Below the pieces are notes generated by a model. That model worked only from the letters and a program-made list of their open reading frames with translations, was not told where the DNA came from and searched no databases. The translations under genes and the position numbers were made by a program. From Mycobacteroides chelonae CCUG 47445 (lineage in GTDB: Bacteria > Actinomycetota > Actinomycetes > Mycobacteriales > Mycobacteriaceae): a stretch of 64,000 bases of DNA. The stretch lies in the NCBI RefSeq assembly GCF_001632805.1, contig NZ_CP007220.1, positions 1,550,001 to 1,614,000 on the forward strand. The letters run 5' to 3'. Below, piece after piece: positions 49,844-59,904 of this stretch (position 1 is its first letter; each line of letters begins with the position of its first letter).

Positions 49844-49965
49844 GCCGACCGGTCCAGGTCAATTTTGTACGGCTGCCCCGGATCGTTGCTGCGGTGCGCG
49901 AAACCGCTGAAACTGTGCGCACTTATGGGCTCGACACGGATGGTGATTGGGGTAGTCCGGAGTAA
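49840..49965 (+). CDS. 41-residue ORF coupled to the Gly-rich WXG gene
   Basis: ATG 49840 lies in an ATGA overlap with the upstream stop, which favours it being translated. The product (starts MSRPVQVNFVRLPRIVAA, ends DGDWGSPE) is amphipathic. Too short for family assignment. Confidence 0.45.
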   Translation: MSRPVQVNFVRLPRIVAAVRETAETVRTYGLDTDGDWGSPE

Positions 49966-50355
49966 AGACTGAGCCTGGGATCGTGTTTGGCACCGCGAAG
50001 TGTTGCTTTGAGCACGTCTGACCGCATCGTCAGCGGGTCAAGGCGACTGCCGACCTCCGTCGTGTCGCCGGAGGTGTCCGAGGGGGGACTTGTTCATTTA
50101 CGACACGAGTCGAGATCTTCGAACTGAGTGATTGAGTCGTGTTAGTCCATTTCATCGCAGACCCAGCCTGCCCGCCGACCACCCTGTGCCCCGCGATATC
50201 CAGCACGGCGGGGCCAGGTAACTAGATAATCTGGAAAGCGAACGTCTAGGAGGTATCGGAGCCGTGATCAGGGGTGAGTTCTGCGGGCCTGTCGCAATGT
50301 GGCGCGCACCGCTGCCGGAGATCACAGCGTCGGATCTGGGCGACGCTCAGAGCTG
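49966..50355. other. Intergenic region before the nSTAND gene
   Basis: 390 bp without a convincing gene. A small hairpin (50053-50059 with 50069-50075) and a GC-rich imperfect repeat near 50190-50215 are seen. The promoter of the next gene should lie here. Confidence 0.4.
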
Positions 50356-53300
50356 ATGAAGTCACCAACGTCCATCTCCCAAGATGACCCCGAAGAATCG
50401 GGCAAGACTGCGCTGGCTGAATATGTTGAGACTGCACGTGCAGCGTTCGCTGAATCGCTGGCGTTGTTGTTCGTCTGCGCAGGCAAGCCGCCCCTGAAAA
50501 AGGTGGTGGCCCTGGCCACTGCAGTGCAGAACCGCCGCTCCCCGGGCGCCCCGCCAGTAACTATCCAGCGTGTCAGTGACTGGCGCCGCGGCCGACGACT
50601 CCCGCAGCGGTTCGAGTCGATTGATGCTGTGCTTCAACCCTTGATCGCCGAAGCACGAAAACGGACCCCCGAGCCACCCGCCGTGGGCTTGTACACCCTC
50701 GAATACTGGAAGAGGTTGTGGACCGATGCGCGCACTGCTGCCAGCACCCCGGCAGCCGCAGAGGTAGTGGTCGAGTCCGCGGCATGCCCATATCAGGGCT
50801 TAGCGCCGTTCCGCTCAGCCGACAGCTCCCGCTTCTACGGCCGCCACCGAGCCGTCGACAACCTTGTCGGTCTCCTGATAAAAAGAGACCCAGCCAACTC
50901 AGGGATTTTCATCCTGACCGGACCCTCTGGTGCGGGAAAGTCCTCGGTGCTGTCGGCCGGACTGATCCCCGCGGCCCGTGCCGGGGCGTTAGACCCTCAC
51001 CCGCCCGGGACACAGCAGAAGGACAACATCGGGTGTGCCACCGCTCTACTGACACCGGGCAACGACCCCGTCGCGGCACTTCGGCAACTGCTAGAGCGCG
51101 CCGATGTACAGGCCCGTGCGGACAAAGGCCAACTACTGGTCGTGGTCGACCAGTTCGAGGAACTCTTCACCCTCGGCGTACCCAGAGCCGATGTGGCTCA
51201 ATTCATCACAACGCTCCATCACTTATGCCAGCCGTCGACGTTGACCGGGCGAGCCGCGGTAGTTATCGCAGGTGTCCGATCAGACGTACTGGGCAGCTGC
51301 GTCGAGTTCCCAGAGCTGGCCAGCGCGTTGCAGTCCCGCTGCATGGTCCTCGAACCCATGACCTCTGTAGAGCTCCGCGAAGCCGTCGTGCAACCAGCGG
51401 CCGAAGCGGGGCTACGTATCGAACCGGGGCTGGTCGATTTGATACTGACCGATGTCGGCGTCGGCCAGGGCGAAGACGCACCCGGGCGGCTCCCGCTGCT
51501 GTCCCACGTGCTGGCCGGCACCTGGTCACGGCGGCGCGTAGGACAATTGACGGTCGCCGGCTATCGGGCCGCCGGTGGTGTGCGCGGCTCGGTGGCCGAG
51601 ACGGGGGAGCGGGCCTGGGATCGCCTCGACGATCGGCAACGGCGCGTCGCGCGCGGTGTCCTGATGCGTCTGGTCAGCATCGGAGATCCCGGCCGTGACA
51701 GCTGCCGGCGCCTACCACGCCAAACTCTGATCGAGAGCACCTCCGAACCTGAAGTCGCCGAGGAAGTTTTAGAGGTCTTGTCGGCGGCACGGCTGCTAAC
51801 AATCGCCGATGACGAGGTGACCTTCACTCACGAAGTTGTCCTGCGCGCCTGGCCGCGGCTGGCGCAGTGGGTCGAGGCTGACCGAGAATACGCGCCCATC
51901 CGTCAACGGGCTGAAGATGACGCAGCCGCATGGAAAGACCACGACCATGATCCGTCGTTCCTGCAATCCGGAGCCCGGCTGGAAAACACGTTGGCATGGC
52001 TGTCAGTCGATGACGACGCCAGTCCTGCGGCAACAGAGTTCGCGGCTGCCTCAAGTAGACGAAAGCGGCAGCTAACGCTACTGGCGCGGACTGCAGTGAC
52101 CGTTCTGGTGGTGCTGACCGTGGTGGCCTCCATCGCCGCGATGATCGCCGTGCGCTCACGCGGCGCCATCGGCCGTCAGTATGCCGATGCACTGTTCCGG
52201 CAGGTCCTATCCGATGCCGACCAACGCGTAGTCAATGACCCCTCACTGTCCGCCCAGCTGATGCTCGTCGCCCACAGAATGCGGCCCGATGACCAGCAGG
52301 TCCGCCTGCGGATCCAAGCCACGCAAAACAGGCCATTGGCAACACCTTTGGTGGGACACAAAGGCGCGGCATACACCGTGGTCTTCAGTCCGGATGGCAG
52401 ACTGCTGGCCTCGGCCAGCGACGACGGCACCGTGCGGCTGTGGGATACCTCCGATCCAAGTAATCCCTCACCGATAGGGCAACCCCTGACCGGACACACC
52501 AGTTTCGTCACCGCTGTCGCGTTCAGCCCTGACGGCAAAACTCTGGCCTCCACCAGTGGAGATGGCACCCTGAGACTTTGGAATGTGTCCAATCCCGCTG
52601 ATGTTCAACAACGTTCAGCGCCGCTGCCCACAGGCGGAACCGCCTACATGGTGGCGTTCAGCCCTGATGGGCGCACGGCAGCCGCAGCCAACGATGACCA
52701 CACCGTGCGGCTGTGGGATGTGGCCAACCCAGACACGGCCCGGGCCACTGTCCGCCTGACTGGACACACCGGCCCCGTGCGCTCTGTTACATTCAGCGCC
52801 AACGGAAAACTCCTCGCTTCCGCCAGCAACGACAAAACCGTCCGCCTGTGGGATGTCACCGACCCAGCACGGCCACTGCTGGCCGGGCCACCGTTGAGCG
52901 GATTCACTAACATAGCCCACGCCGTCGCCTTCAACCCCGCCAGCACCGTGTTGGCCGCCAGCGGCGAAGACGGCGTTCTACGCATGTGGAACGTGACAGA
53001 CCCGGCACACCCACAAGGCCTCGGTGACCCGCTGCCCGCACATACGGAGGCATCGTGGTCACTGCAATTCAGCGCTGATGGCGCAACGCTTGCATCGGCA
53101 GGCTATGACGGTGCCGCCAAGCTGTGGAACGTTCTAGACCCCGCGCACCCGGTTTTACTGGGGCAACCCATCGTTGACGGCGGAGGATTGACGTCGGTCG
53201 CCTTCAGTCCCGACGGCCACCACTTGGCGACCTCGGGAACATCCGGAGTACCCCAATTATGGACGCTGCCAACCGGATTGATCCCGAACCGGTTCGGCAG

Positions 53301-54318
53301 GGTCAACGCCCCCTCGCTCAGTGCAGACGGTAACGTCATGGTCACCGCCTCAGAAAACCTCGTCCAGCTGTGGCACAACAAGGACCGCCCGACCCGCGCC
53401 GGGTTGCTGCGCCTACCCGACAACAGCGCCGGCGGCTACGAGTATCAGGCTGAACTACATCCTGATGGCCGTCTACTGGCCACTGAGCTAAGCTCGGCGC
53501 CAACGACACTGTGGGACATCACCGACATCGAGCATCCCGCCAAGCTCGCCGAACTGCCAAACGCCACCAAATACACCAACGTCGTCGCGTTCAGCCCAGA
53601 CCGGCACACAATGGCCACCGCCGCCACCGACGACTCAGTTCAGCTCTGGGACATCACCAACCCCCGCCACCCGCAACGCCTTTCGGAACCACTACGCGGC
53701 TCTACCGGCTTCGTCAGCGCCATTACCTTCACCTCAGATGGTGCGCACTTGATTGCGGGGAGCTCGGACCGAACCATCCGTATCTGGAACATCACCGACC
53801 TGCGGCGTCCCATCGCCTCACCAACCGTGCTCAGCGGACACACCGCCGCGGTCGACTCGGTCAACATCAGTCCCGATGGAAATACACTCGTCAGTGGAGG
53901 CCAAGACCAAACCCTGCGGCTCTGGGACATCACCGACCCGATGTACCCGGCATCCCTCGGTGATCCTCTCCCGACCGGCGGCAGTGGAGCTCAAGCTTCT
54001 TTCAGCCCTGACGGAAACACCCTGGCAAGCGGCACAGACAACGGCACCGTCCTACTCTGGGATACCACCAATAGGCCCAAGCCCGCGCTGATCGGCGACT
54101 CACTGACCCCTGAACAGGGCGCATCCCGATCACGAGTGACATTTGCTCCCGACGCACACCTATACGCCGCAAGCCGCGATGGCGCCCTGCGACGGTGGAA
54201 TCTCAACGGCGACAACGCGGCCGACCGAATCTGCCAAAGCACCCACGGCGCGCTCGACGAACAGCGCTGGAAACAAACGCTACCCTCGTTACCGTACGAA
54301 CCGCCTTGCCCGCTGTAG
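50356..54318 (+). CDS. nSTAND NTPase - transmembrane - WD40 repeat protein
   Basis: From ATG 50356 this ~1320-residue protein has an N-terminal helical region with a Trp-Arg-rich HTH-like segment (VSDWRRGRRLPQRF). An nSTAND1-type NTPase follows with Walker A GPSGAGKSS and Walker B VVVDQFEELF, then a helical arm. One membrane segment (TAVTVLVVLTVVASIAAMIAV) lies near nt 52080-52155. About twelve to fourteen WD40 repeats follow, each with SPDG or SADG and LWD/LWN strands. STAND proteins are signal-dependent switches. Here a WD40 sensor, possibly outside the membrane, could trigger the cytoplasmic module. A GTG at 50299 is an alternative start. Signalling or defence roles are inference. Confidence 0.85.
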   Translation: MKSPTSISQDDPEESGKTALAEYVETARAAFAESLALLFVCAGKPPLKKVVALATAVQNRRSPGAPPVTIQRVSDWRRGRRLPQRFESIDAVLQPLIAEARKRTPEPPAVGLYTLEYWKRLWTDARTAASTPAAAEVVVESAACPYQGLAPFRSADSSRFYGRHRAVDNLVGLLIKRDPANSGIFILTGPSGAGKSSVLSAGLIPAARAGALDPHPPGTQQKDNIGCATALLTPGNDPVAALRQLLERADVQARADKGQLLVVVDQFEELFTLGVPRADVAQFITTLHHLCQPSTLTGRAAVVIAGVRSDVLGSCVEFPELASALQSRCMVLEPMTSVELREAVVQPAAEAGLRIEPGLVDLILTDVGVGQGEDAPGRLPLLSHVLAGTWSRRRVGQLTVAGYRAAGGVRGSVAETGERAWDRLDDRQRRVARGVLMRLVSIGDPGRDSCRRLPRQTLIESTSEPEVAEEVLEVLSAARLLTIADDEVTFTHEVVLRAWPRLAQWVEADREYAPIRQRAEDDAAAWKDHDHDPSFLQSGARLENTLAWLSVDDDASPAATEFAAASSRRKRQLTLLARTAVTVLVVLTVVASIAAMIAVRSRGAIGRQYADALFRQVLSDADQRVVNDPSLSAQLMLVAHRMRPDDQQVRLRIQATQNRPLATPLVGHKGAAYTVVFSPDGRLLASASDDGTVRLWDTSDPSNPSPIGQPLTGHTSFVTAVAFSPDGKTLASTSGDGTLRLWNVSNPADVQQRSAPLPTGGTAYMVAFSPDGRTAAAANDDHTVRLWDVANPDTARATVRLTGHTGPVRSVTFSANGKLLASASNDKTVRLWDVTDPARPLLAGPPLSGFTNIAHAVAFNPASTVLAASGEDGVLRMWNVTDPAHPQGLGDPLPAHTEASWSLQFSADGATLASAGYDGAAKLWNVLDPAHPVLLGQPIVDGGGLTSVAFSPDGHHLATSGTSGVPQLWTLPTGLIPNRFGRVNAPSLSADGNVMVTASENLVQLWHNKDRPTRAGLLRLPDNSAGGYEYQAELHPDGRLLATELSSAPTTLWDITDIEHPAKLAELPNATKYTNVVAFSPDRHTMATAATDDSVQLWDITNPRHPQRLSEPLRGSTGFVSAITFTSDGAHLIAGSSDRTIRIWNITDLRRPIASPTVLSGHTAAVDSVNISPDGNTLVSGGQDQTLRLWDITDPMYPASLGDPLPTGGSGAQASFSPDGNTLASGTDNGTVLLWDTTNRPKPALIGDSLTPEQGASRSRVTFAPDAHLYAASRDGALRRWNLNGDNAADRICQSTHGALDEQRWKQTLPSLPYEPPCPL

Positions 54319-54339
54319 CGTCGCCACCAGGAAGACATA

Positions 54340-55076
54340 TGCCCACCATTTCGATACTGACCCCTGCGCAGAAGGTGCGGCGCCCGTTCGTTATCGAAGC
54401 CGGCCAGAGCATCGGTGCTCAACACCTTCCCGACGGGTGGACCTTGGAATGGGTTGTCCAAGAGGACGGTGAACAACCGGGCCTTGGCGACGACATCGCG
54501 GCGTTTCCGTTCGCCCGATATCAGCCCAACAATCAGCAGCTCGGAGAAGGGCAGACACGCAATCTGGCGCTGAGGCGCGCTGTGGGCGAATTAGTGCACG
54601 TCCTGGACTCCGATGATCTGCTGCTGCCCGACGCGATGGCCACCGCGATCAACGCTTTCAGCCGATACCCACACATCCACTGGGTAGCCGCCCAAGCTGA
54701 CGATCTGCTCCCCGATGGGAGTCGAGTATCGTTCCACCTCCCGATTGAGACCGGAATTGTCGAGCCCGGCATAGTCAGTGACTACATGTGCCACAACCAC
54801 GCGGACTTCCTGCCCGTACACACCGCAGGACTGACCGTGCGCACAACCACTACACGTGCGCTCGGAGGCTGGGGCAGCTACCCGCGCGGCGCCGATGTCT
54901 ACCTGCTGGCCGCGCTCGTAGAACTCACCACAGGGTATGTGCCACCTACCGTCACCTGGCTTTACCGCAAACACCCTGGACAAGTAACCGCCACTCTGGA
55001 CTGGGACGAGGTCAGCCGCCAAGTCGCCATCCAACGCATCACCGCAATCCGCGAACTCGGCGTCAACCTACGTTAG
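54340..55076 (+). CDS. Family-2 glycosyltransferase
   Basis: The 245-residue enzyme from ATG 54340 has a GT-A fold: N-terminal MPTISILTPAQ (UDP/GDP binding strand), the DxD-like motif VLDSDDLLLPD, and acceptor-side WLYRK. An earlier in-frame start would overlap the STAND gene. It is short for the family and lacks membrane segments, so it may modify a soluble or membrane-linked glycan. A frameshifted relative lies at 56.1-57.0 kb on the other strand. Confidence 0.8.
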
Positions 55077-55785
55077 AACGCCCCCACCCACCCGCTGGTT
55101 CAGGTGTCCCCACCAGCCGGCGGTCGTTTCGCGCCCGCATCCGCCCAGCGCCCCAACACAGCGTCCGGCTGCCACCGCGAAACCGCACCAACCAGCGCGT
55201 GAAGGTGCCAGCCTGTCGATCTGAACGACGCAAGAACCGTCAACGCCGCGACGAGCCGCACCGACACCAAGATGCGCACCTACCCGACCCACGATCGGCT
55301 ACCAAGCACCGTAGCTCAGCACACAGATTATCCGCGCGCGGAAAACCACACCGTGCCCTTTGACAACGCAGTATTGAGTGATATGGCGCCAGTCTGGTTG
55401 CTTCGGTCCTGTTGCTGTTGATTGCATTGCCGTATGCATCGGCTGAGGGCATCGCCGTTCGGTGGCGGAGTACTCGGAGGGTATTACTTCCAGCTGCTGG
55501 CGCTGGCTGTCGAGACTGGCGGCGCGATCACAGGCCACCGCGAGCTCAGCCGATGGCCGTTGTTTCAGGCTCCGAACCTGGCGGCGACAAAACGGGGGAA
55601 GTGGTTACGGTGATCGTCGAGGGGTCGGTCACCGTAACCACGCTCACTGCATCACCCGGTCAGATCGACCCACGGGGCCTTGACCGGATATCCCGCGCAG
55701 ACCTCAAATCAGCCGGGAACTTCCAGACACCCGCCGTGAAGCCGGGCCCCAGTTAACTGCCCAAACACCGGGGGCATCCGATCCT
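55077..55785. other. Gene-poor region with an 11-bp inverted repeat
   Basis: About 700 bp with no gene I can support; codon patterns look decayed. One perfect inverted repeat (GGTTACGGTGA at 55603-55613 with TCACCGTAACC at 55629-55639) could form a hairpin or bind a regulator. Confidence 0.4.
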
Positions 55786-56064
55786 ATGGCCAACACAGCT
55801 GAAGACGGGCTCCTGCGCAATCAGAACCCAGCTACGGAAAAACCGATCAGGGCCCGAGGCCTCGACGAGTGTGACGTACCAGGATGCTCCAATTTTGCAG
55901 ACATCATCCTCGAGACTGCCAGCCACGACCGATTCCGCACCGCATGTATCGACGCAGCACACAGCGTCGCCAACTCCGAAACAGGACCGCCGAGATGGTG
56001 GAAGGTGATCGGCCCACCGGAATATCGGCTGAAAAGAACTCGGTTACATTCCAGGTGCGGCTGA
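55786..56064 (+). CDS. Hypothetical small protein with Cys/His positions, 92 aa
   Basis: The ORF starts at ATG 55786 without a clear ribosome-binding site. The product contains CDVPGCSNFADIILE and later CIDAAHSV, suggesting a possible C-x4-C ... C-x4-H zinc knuckle. The surrounding DNA looks decayed, so this may be a remnant. No family recognised. Confidence 0.35.
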   Translation: MANTAEDGLLRNQNPATEKPIRARGLDECDVPGCSNFADIILETASHDRFRTACIDAAHSVANSETGPPRWWKVIGPPEYRLKRTRLHSRCG

Positions 56065-56077
56065 TCGCAAGCAAACC

Positions 56078-56991
56078 CTACGGTCGGCCACCCCGGGCGT
56101 TTTCACCGACGAACCAACACTTGTGAGGAAATCCACCCGCCGGAAGGGAGAGCAATGAATCCCGAGCTGCGCCAACGACGCCAAGGTCGGTGGAGTACCG
56201 ATAACCGAGCTCGCTGGACCAATCGACCGCTACAGCGGGAGTGACCGGCAATTCTATCCACCTACCTACTTTGATCGCGTCGGCCCGCTCGCTGATCAGG
56301 CTCATGCGTGTTTGCCATTCAATGCGCTCGTGGTGTGGTGTCTTCGCGCTCCCTTGGCCCGACCATTTTCTGTAGAGCAGCCCGACTTCGGGGTGGAAGT
56401 AGCCAGGACTGATCACGCTTGCGGCAATTAGCATTCCCGTGTCGTCTGACCCCGGCACCGCCATCCATCCGCCGAGCGCGGTCACAAGCTTCCGGCGAAC
56501 ACACATGGTCGCAGGGTGCACCGGCAGACGGTAGTTGTGTGATCGCCAGTGTTCGAGAACGCTACCCGGAGTTATCCGTCCGGCACGAGGATCGCTATCG
56601 AATCCTGCCGTCGACCCATCTGGCAATAATCAAGAACCCTCGACGTAGTCCATCCGATATCGCGGTCAGCCGTCAGCATTCGAATATCGCGCTCGAGTAC
56701 TCCAGCAGTCAGAACGTCGTCCTGATCGAGGTCCTTAATGAGGGCACCGCGTGATCGTCCTAGCCCGAGGTTGCGGGTGATCGCGACACCGTTGTGACTG
56801 CCAGTGCCGAATCTGATCCAGTCCTCGGCAGGCAGGATCTTCTCCGCAATGCCAGCATCGCCGCCTTCTTGGACGACCCGTTCCAGGCCCCAGCCAGCCG
56901 GGACAACTTGTGTTCGTACTGACTTGTATGCGGCCATCAGAAACTCTGGCTCGGGGTTATAAATCGCTGTGATGATGGAGATCAGGTACGT
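56078..56991 (-). pseudogene. Frameshifted family-2 glycosyltransferase
   Basis: Two minus-strand frames together make one GT2 protein related to the 54340 gene. The upstream part reads YLISIITAIYNPEPEFLMAAYK, then RVVQEGGD and DLDQDDVLTAG. The downstream part reads LLPDGSTAGFDSD, then LPVHPATMCVRRKLVTALGGW and LLYRKWSG. They are joined if one A is added at 56628-56629 (a T run on the coding strand shortened by one). No usual start precedes the YLISIITAIYNP strand, so the start may be lost as well. Probably inactive; a sequencing error could also explain the shift. Confidence 0.75.
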
Positions 56992-58265
56992 GACCAGTCC
57001 TACCGTTCAGACTCTGTCCCTCTCTGTTGCTACCTGGATCAGAGGCTTGCCGACGTACATTTTGGCTGAGTCTATCGATAAACATGACTGCACCAACTTG
57101 GCATCTACTTTGGGTAAACGTTCGAAGTGAGAAACATGAGAATCCCTTCGGAACATCAAGAACCACAAATAATTACGGGCGGGGTCTTGGTCAGCGGTGG
57201 CGAGAAACGAGTACGAACTTGAATGCGATACGAACGAGCGAGTAGCGAGATGTCGCACTGAGCCCGGCGAGGGTGTGCGTTGCGCCTGTGTGGAAGCGAT
57301 CACCAATGAGATGCCGTGACATTCTGTGTGCAGCTTGGTATTCACGTCTGCGCGAGCGCCCGGTCAGGAGTTCTGTCGGCCAGCCGCAGCAATCGCTGCA
57401 TTCTTCAAACCGGCGCTCTTCTAACAGTTCAGCTACAGTGAGCAACGTGGGGAGCTGATCAACCCCATAGGTCCGGTCCCGCGATCTCCCCCCCATCGCG
57501 GGGCCGGACCGCCCGCGTTGCGTAAGAAGACGCGCCTAGGTGGAGACGAAGGTCAAGCACCCGGTTCAGCGATATCGTCAGGAAGAAATCCCTACCTGTC
57601 TCCACGTGGGGCCCTGGTCATGCGCGTCAACAGCCTGTGGCCCATGATCCCGCGCCCGGCGACAGGGAGTTTGTCGAGGAGGTGGAGAACGTGGGGCTTG
57701 ACGCATTCCATCCAGGCCCGCTGCACCAGGACTGCGTCACCCCCCCGCCCAGGCTAAGAGATTCGCCGGCCAATTTGCGTCCGCACCAGAGGTGGGAGTT
57801 GCGTTCGGTGGGAGGACAGGTGTGGAGAATGCCGCCTGCCCGTTTGTGCACCAACCCCCGTCACTCACGAGTTGCTCGTTACCACTGAGCGCCAACTCGG
57901 CGTGCGGCTGCCCGAGTAGTTGATCCAACTGCTCCGTTTGCGAACGTCGGAGTGCTGCGGATTTACATGCCGGAGTAGCGGAACTCCAACACCACCCACC
58001 CCCTCGTCCGCGGCATCGGCTCATGTTCAGATCGCTTCGAGATGGCCACCTGGTGGCATGAAGACCCGGATTTCCATCAGATGGCAAGCGCGACTTGGCC
58101 GCCGAGTAGTTTCGACGTTCGATCCCTGATACAGGTGTGGAGGCGGTGGAATGTGGTTGTGCTTGAAGAAGTTTCCGGCCGCCACCAGTGCTGCTAGCCT
58201 GTTTGAGCGATAGCTGTTGTGACGTGACTGGCGGCCCCGCGGCCGGGATTAGGGAGACTGCGCTA
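56992..58265. other. Gene-poor, probably decayed region
   Basis: About 1.27 kb. Several overlapping short frames on both strands exist, but none has a good start, ribosome-binding site and protein-like content together. The best is a minus-strand frame at 57191-57496 with several Cys, not convincing. Reads as eroded coding DNA between the element cargo and the next genes. Confidence 0.4.
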
Positions 58266-58703
58266 GTGGACGAACAGATTCCTGATACTGCACGAATCCT
58301 TGGATTAGCTCGACATCCGGAAGGCGGGTGGTATGGAGAGACGTGGCGCAGCGATGTCATCTTCGAAGTCCCAGGCCGCGGGCATGAACGTCCGAGTGGT
58401 ACGGCGATCTACTTCCTACTCACGCCGGGCGACAAGTCACGTTGGCATGTAGTGCGCTCTGATGAATTGTGGTTTTGGCATGCGGGAGGCCCAATTGAGA
58501 TGGTTCTCAATGCAGCAGGACCGGATTCTGGCGACGAGGCTCAGTCGATAACCCTGGGACCAGATGTGAGGGCCGGACAGCGCCCGCAGGTTTTGGTTCC
58601 TGGGGGGATTTGGCAAACCGCTCGGCCCGCGGGTGACCACGAGGTACTGGTGAGTTGCGTGGTGTGTCCTGGTTTCGATTTCGACGACTTTACGCTTGCG
58701 TAG
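58266..58703 (+). CDS. Cupin (DUF985-family) protein
   Basis: GTG 58266 with AGGGAGA upstream is chosen; the more upstream start lacks a site. The 145-residue protein shows the DUF985 cupin pattern: RILGLARHPEGGWYGETWRSD, then SGTAIYFLLTPGDKSRWHVVRSDELWFWHAGGPI and a C-terminal PGGIWQTARP with GFDFDDFTL. Its metal and substrate are unknown; family members are often annotated as sugar-related isomerases without proof. It converges with and overlaps by 14 nt the 58690 gene. Confidence 0.85.
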   Translation: MDEQIPDTARILGLARHPEGGWYGETWRSDVIFEVPGRGHERPSGTAIYFLLTPGDKSRWHVVRSDELWFWHAGGPIEMVLNAAGPDSGDEAQSITLGPDVRAGQRPQVLVPGGIWQTARPAGDHEVLVSCVVCPGFDFDDFTLA

Positions 58704-59904
58704 TAGAAGAGATCTGATCTTGCCTCGGCGTGTTACGTGATTCTCTGAGGAATTTGCCGAACTGGGCGGGAAATGGCGAGGTATAGAAGAAGGTTACCTT
58801 GCTCAGGTGAGCGGCTTCGGCAGACAGGCTTGAATTCTGTTGGGGTTGGTCCTGATGTTCAGCGAAAGGTACGCGGCCCTGCGATCTGTTGCGTAACGCC
58901 GATGCGATCCAGCAGGCGGCTATGGCTGCGGGGGCGGCAGCCTCGTCGAGACCCCGTAATTGCGCGTAGTGGCTCGCTGCTAATAGTTCCGGGGGAGCAA
59001 CGTAGCGCTTTAGTTCCAAAATCCCGTCTTGGATCTCGATAATTTTCCGGTACAATCCCTGGCGTTGGTCTGCACTCGCCAGGAATAGATACAGAAAATA
59101 GCCGCGTGGCTTATTCAGAGTTAGGCCTTCTATGTTCTGGGTGAGGTCCCGCCAGAGTGGGTAAAGCCGCGACAGCCAGGCAGTTTTACGGATGAATCGT
59201 GAAATTAAATTCACGATCGGGACAGAAGCCGCTGCCCCGTACAAGAGTGCTTCGGCGCCTCTGACTAGTGGGAATAGATGTGTGATTGAATTAGAATGGG
59301 TAAAGAAATGTAGCAATGACAGGAGCATCAGTAGCGCCGCCAGGGCCGTCCCAGCCGAGAAAAGTAGCAAGGCCGCCTTCAATGGTGAGGATCGCGTCCT
59401 GAGGAAGCAGCGCCAGCAGATATAGGCACACCATGTATTTGCGATGAAATGGTACAGAAGGAGGACTAGCCAGTAGGCGACGCCTGCGGTGGAGCCTTGG
59501 GACAAACCGGTCAGCGTTCTCGGATCAAAATAGCAGTTGATCAGCAGCAGCACCGTGGCGACCAGGAACGCGGCGCCATATGTCAGACGGGCATACGTAG
59601 CTTTCCCGAGTACGTTGAGTACAAAGCTAAAGATTGCCGCCGCCGCGAAGAGCCCGACAACGTCCGCGAAGATGTCACGGTTGGCGCCCAACAGATCCCG
59701 CCCAACAAGGCATGTGGCAAATTCGTAGATAACGGTGATCTGCACGCTCATCGCCGAGGCGCCCAGCAAAAGAGCTAACCAAAGACTGCGCTGGCTCTGC
59801 TGTCGAATTGATGGAATGCGTAAGAGTACAACGAGCCAGAGGAAGCCTACGCAGAGAACCTCGATAAACTCCGGGATGGAGATACCGTATTCCCGTTCGG
59901 TCAC
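58690..59904 (-). CDS. Multi-pass membrane protein (MAB_1171c/DUF6545-like)
   Basis: The 404-residue protein has about seven membrane helices in its first ~240 residues (FIEVLCVGFLWLVVLLRIP; SLWLALLLGASAMSVQITVIY) and a soluble C-terminal half with LSRLYPLWRDLTQ and RKIIEIQDGILELKRYV. This matches the actinobacterial MAB_1171c-type family, usually found next to an ImmA/IrrE-like peptidase and an XRE regulator as here. Called a putative transporter in annotations, but without experimental role. ATG overlaps the peptidase stop. Confidence 0.75.
   Translation of the reverse strand: MTEREYGISIPEFIEVLCVGFLWLVVLLRIPSIRQQSQRSLWLALLLGASAMSVQITVIYEFATCLVGRDLLGANRDIFADVVGLFAAAAIFSFVLNVLGKATYARLTYGAAFLVATVLLLINCYFDPRTLTGLSQGSTAGVAYWLVLLLYHFIANTWCAYICWRCFLRTRSSPLKAALLLFSAGTALAALLMLLSLLHFFTHSNSITHLFPLVRGAEALLYGAAASVPIVNLISRFIRKTAWLSRLYPLWRDLTQNIEGLTLNKPRGYFLYLFLASADQRQGLYRKIIEIQDGILELKRYVAPPELLAASHYAQLRGLDEAAAPAAIAACWIASALRNRSQGRVPFAEHQDQPQQNSSLSAEAAHLSKVTFFYTSPFPAQFGKFLRESRNTPRQDQISSTTQA

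Noticed and set aside
50718..51698. 326-residue frame overlapping the nSTAND gene
   Set aside because: Arg/Pro-rich out-of-frame translation of the NTPase; the true frame has both Walker motifs.
57191..57496. Cys-containing 101-residue minus-strand frame
   Set aside because: No ribosome-binding site, no family pattern, and it overlaps other equally weak frames in decayed DNA.
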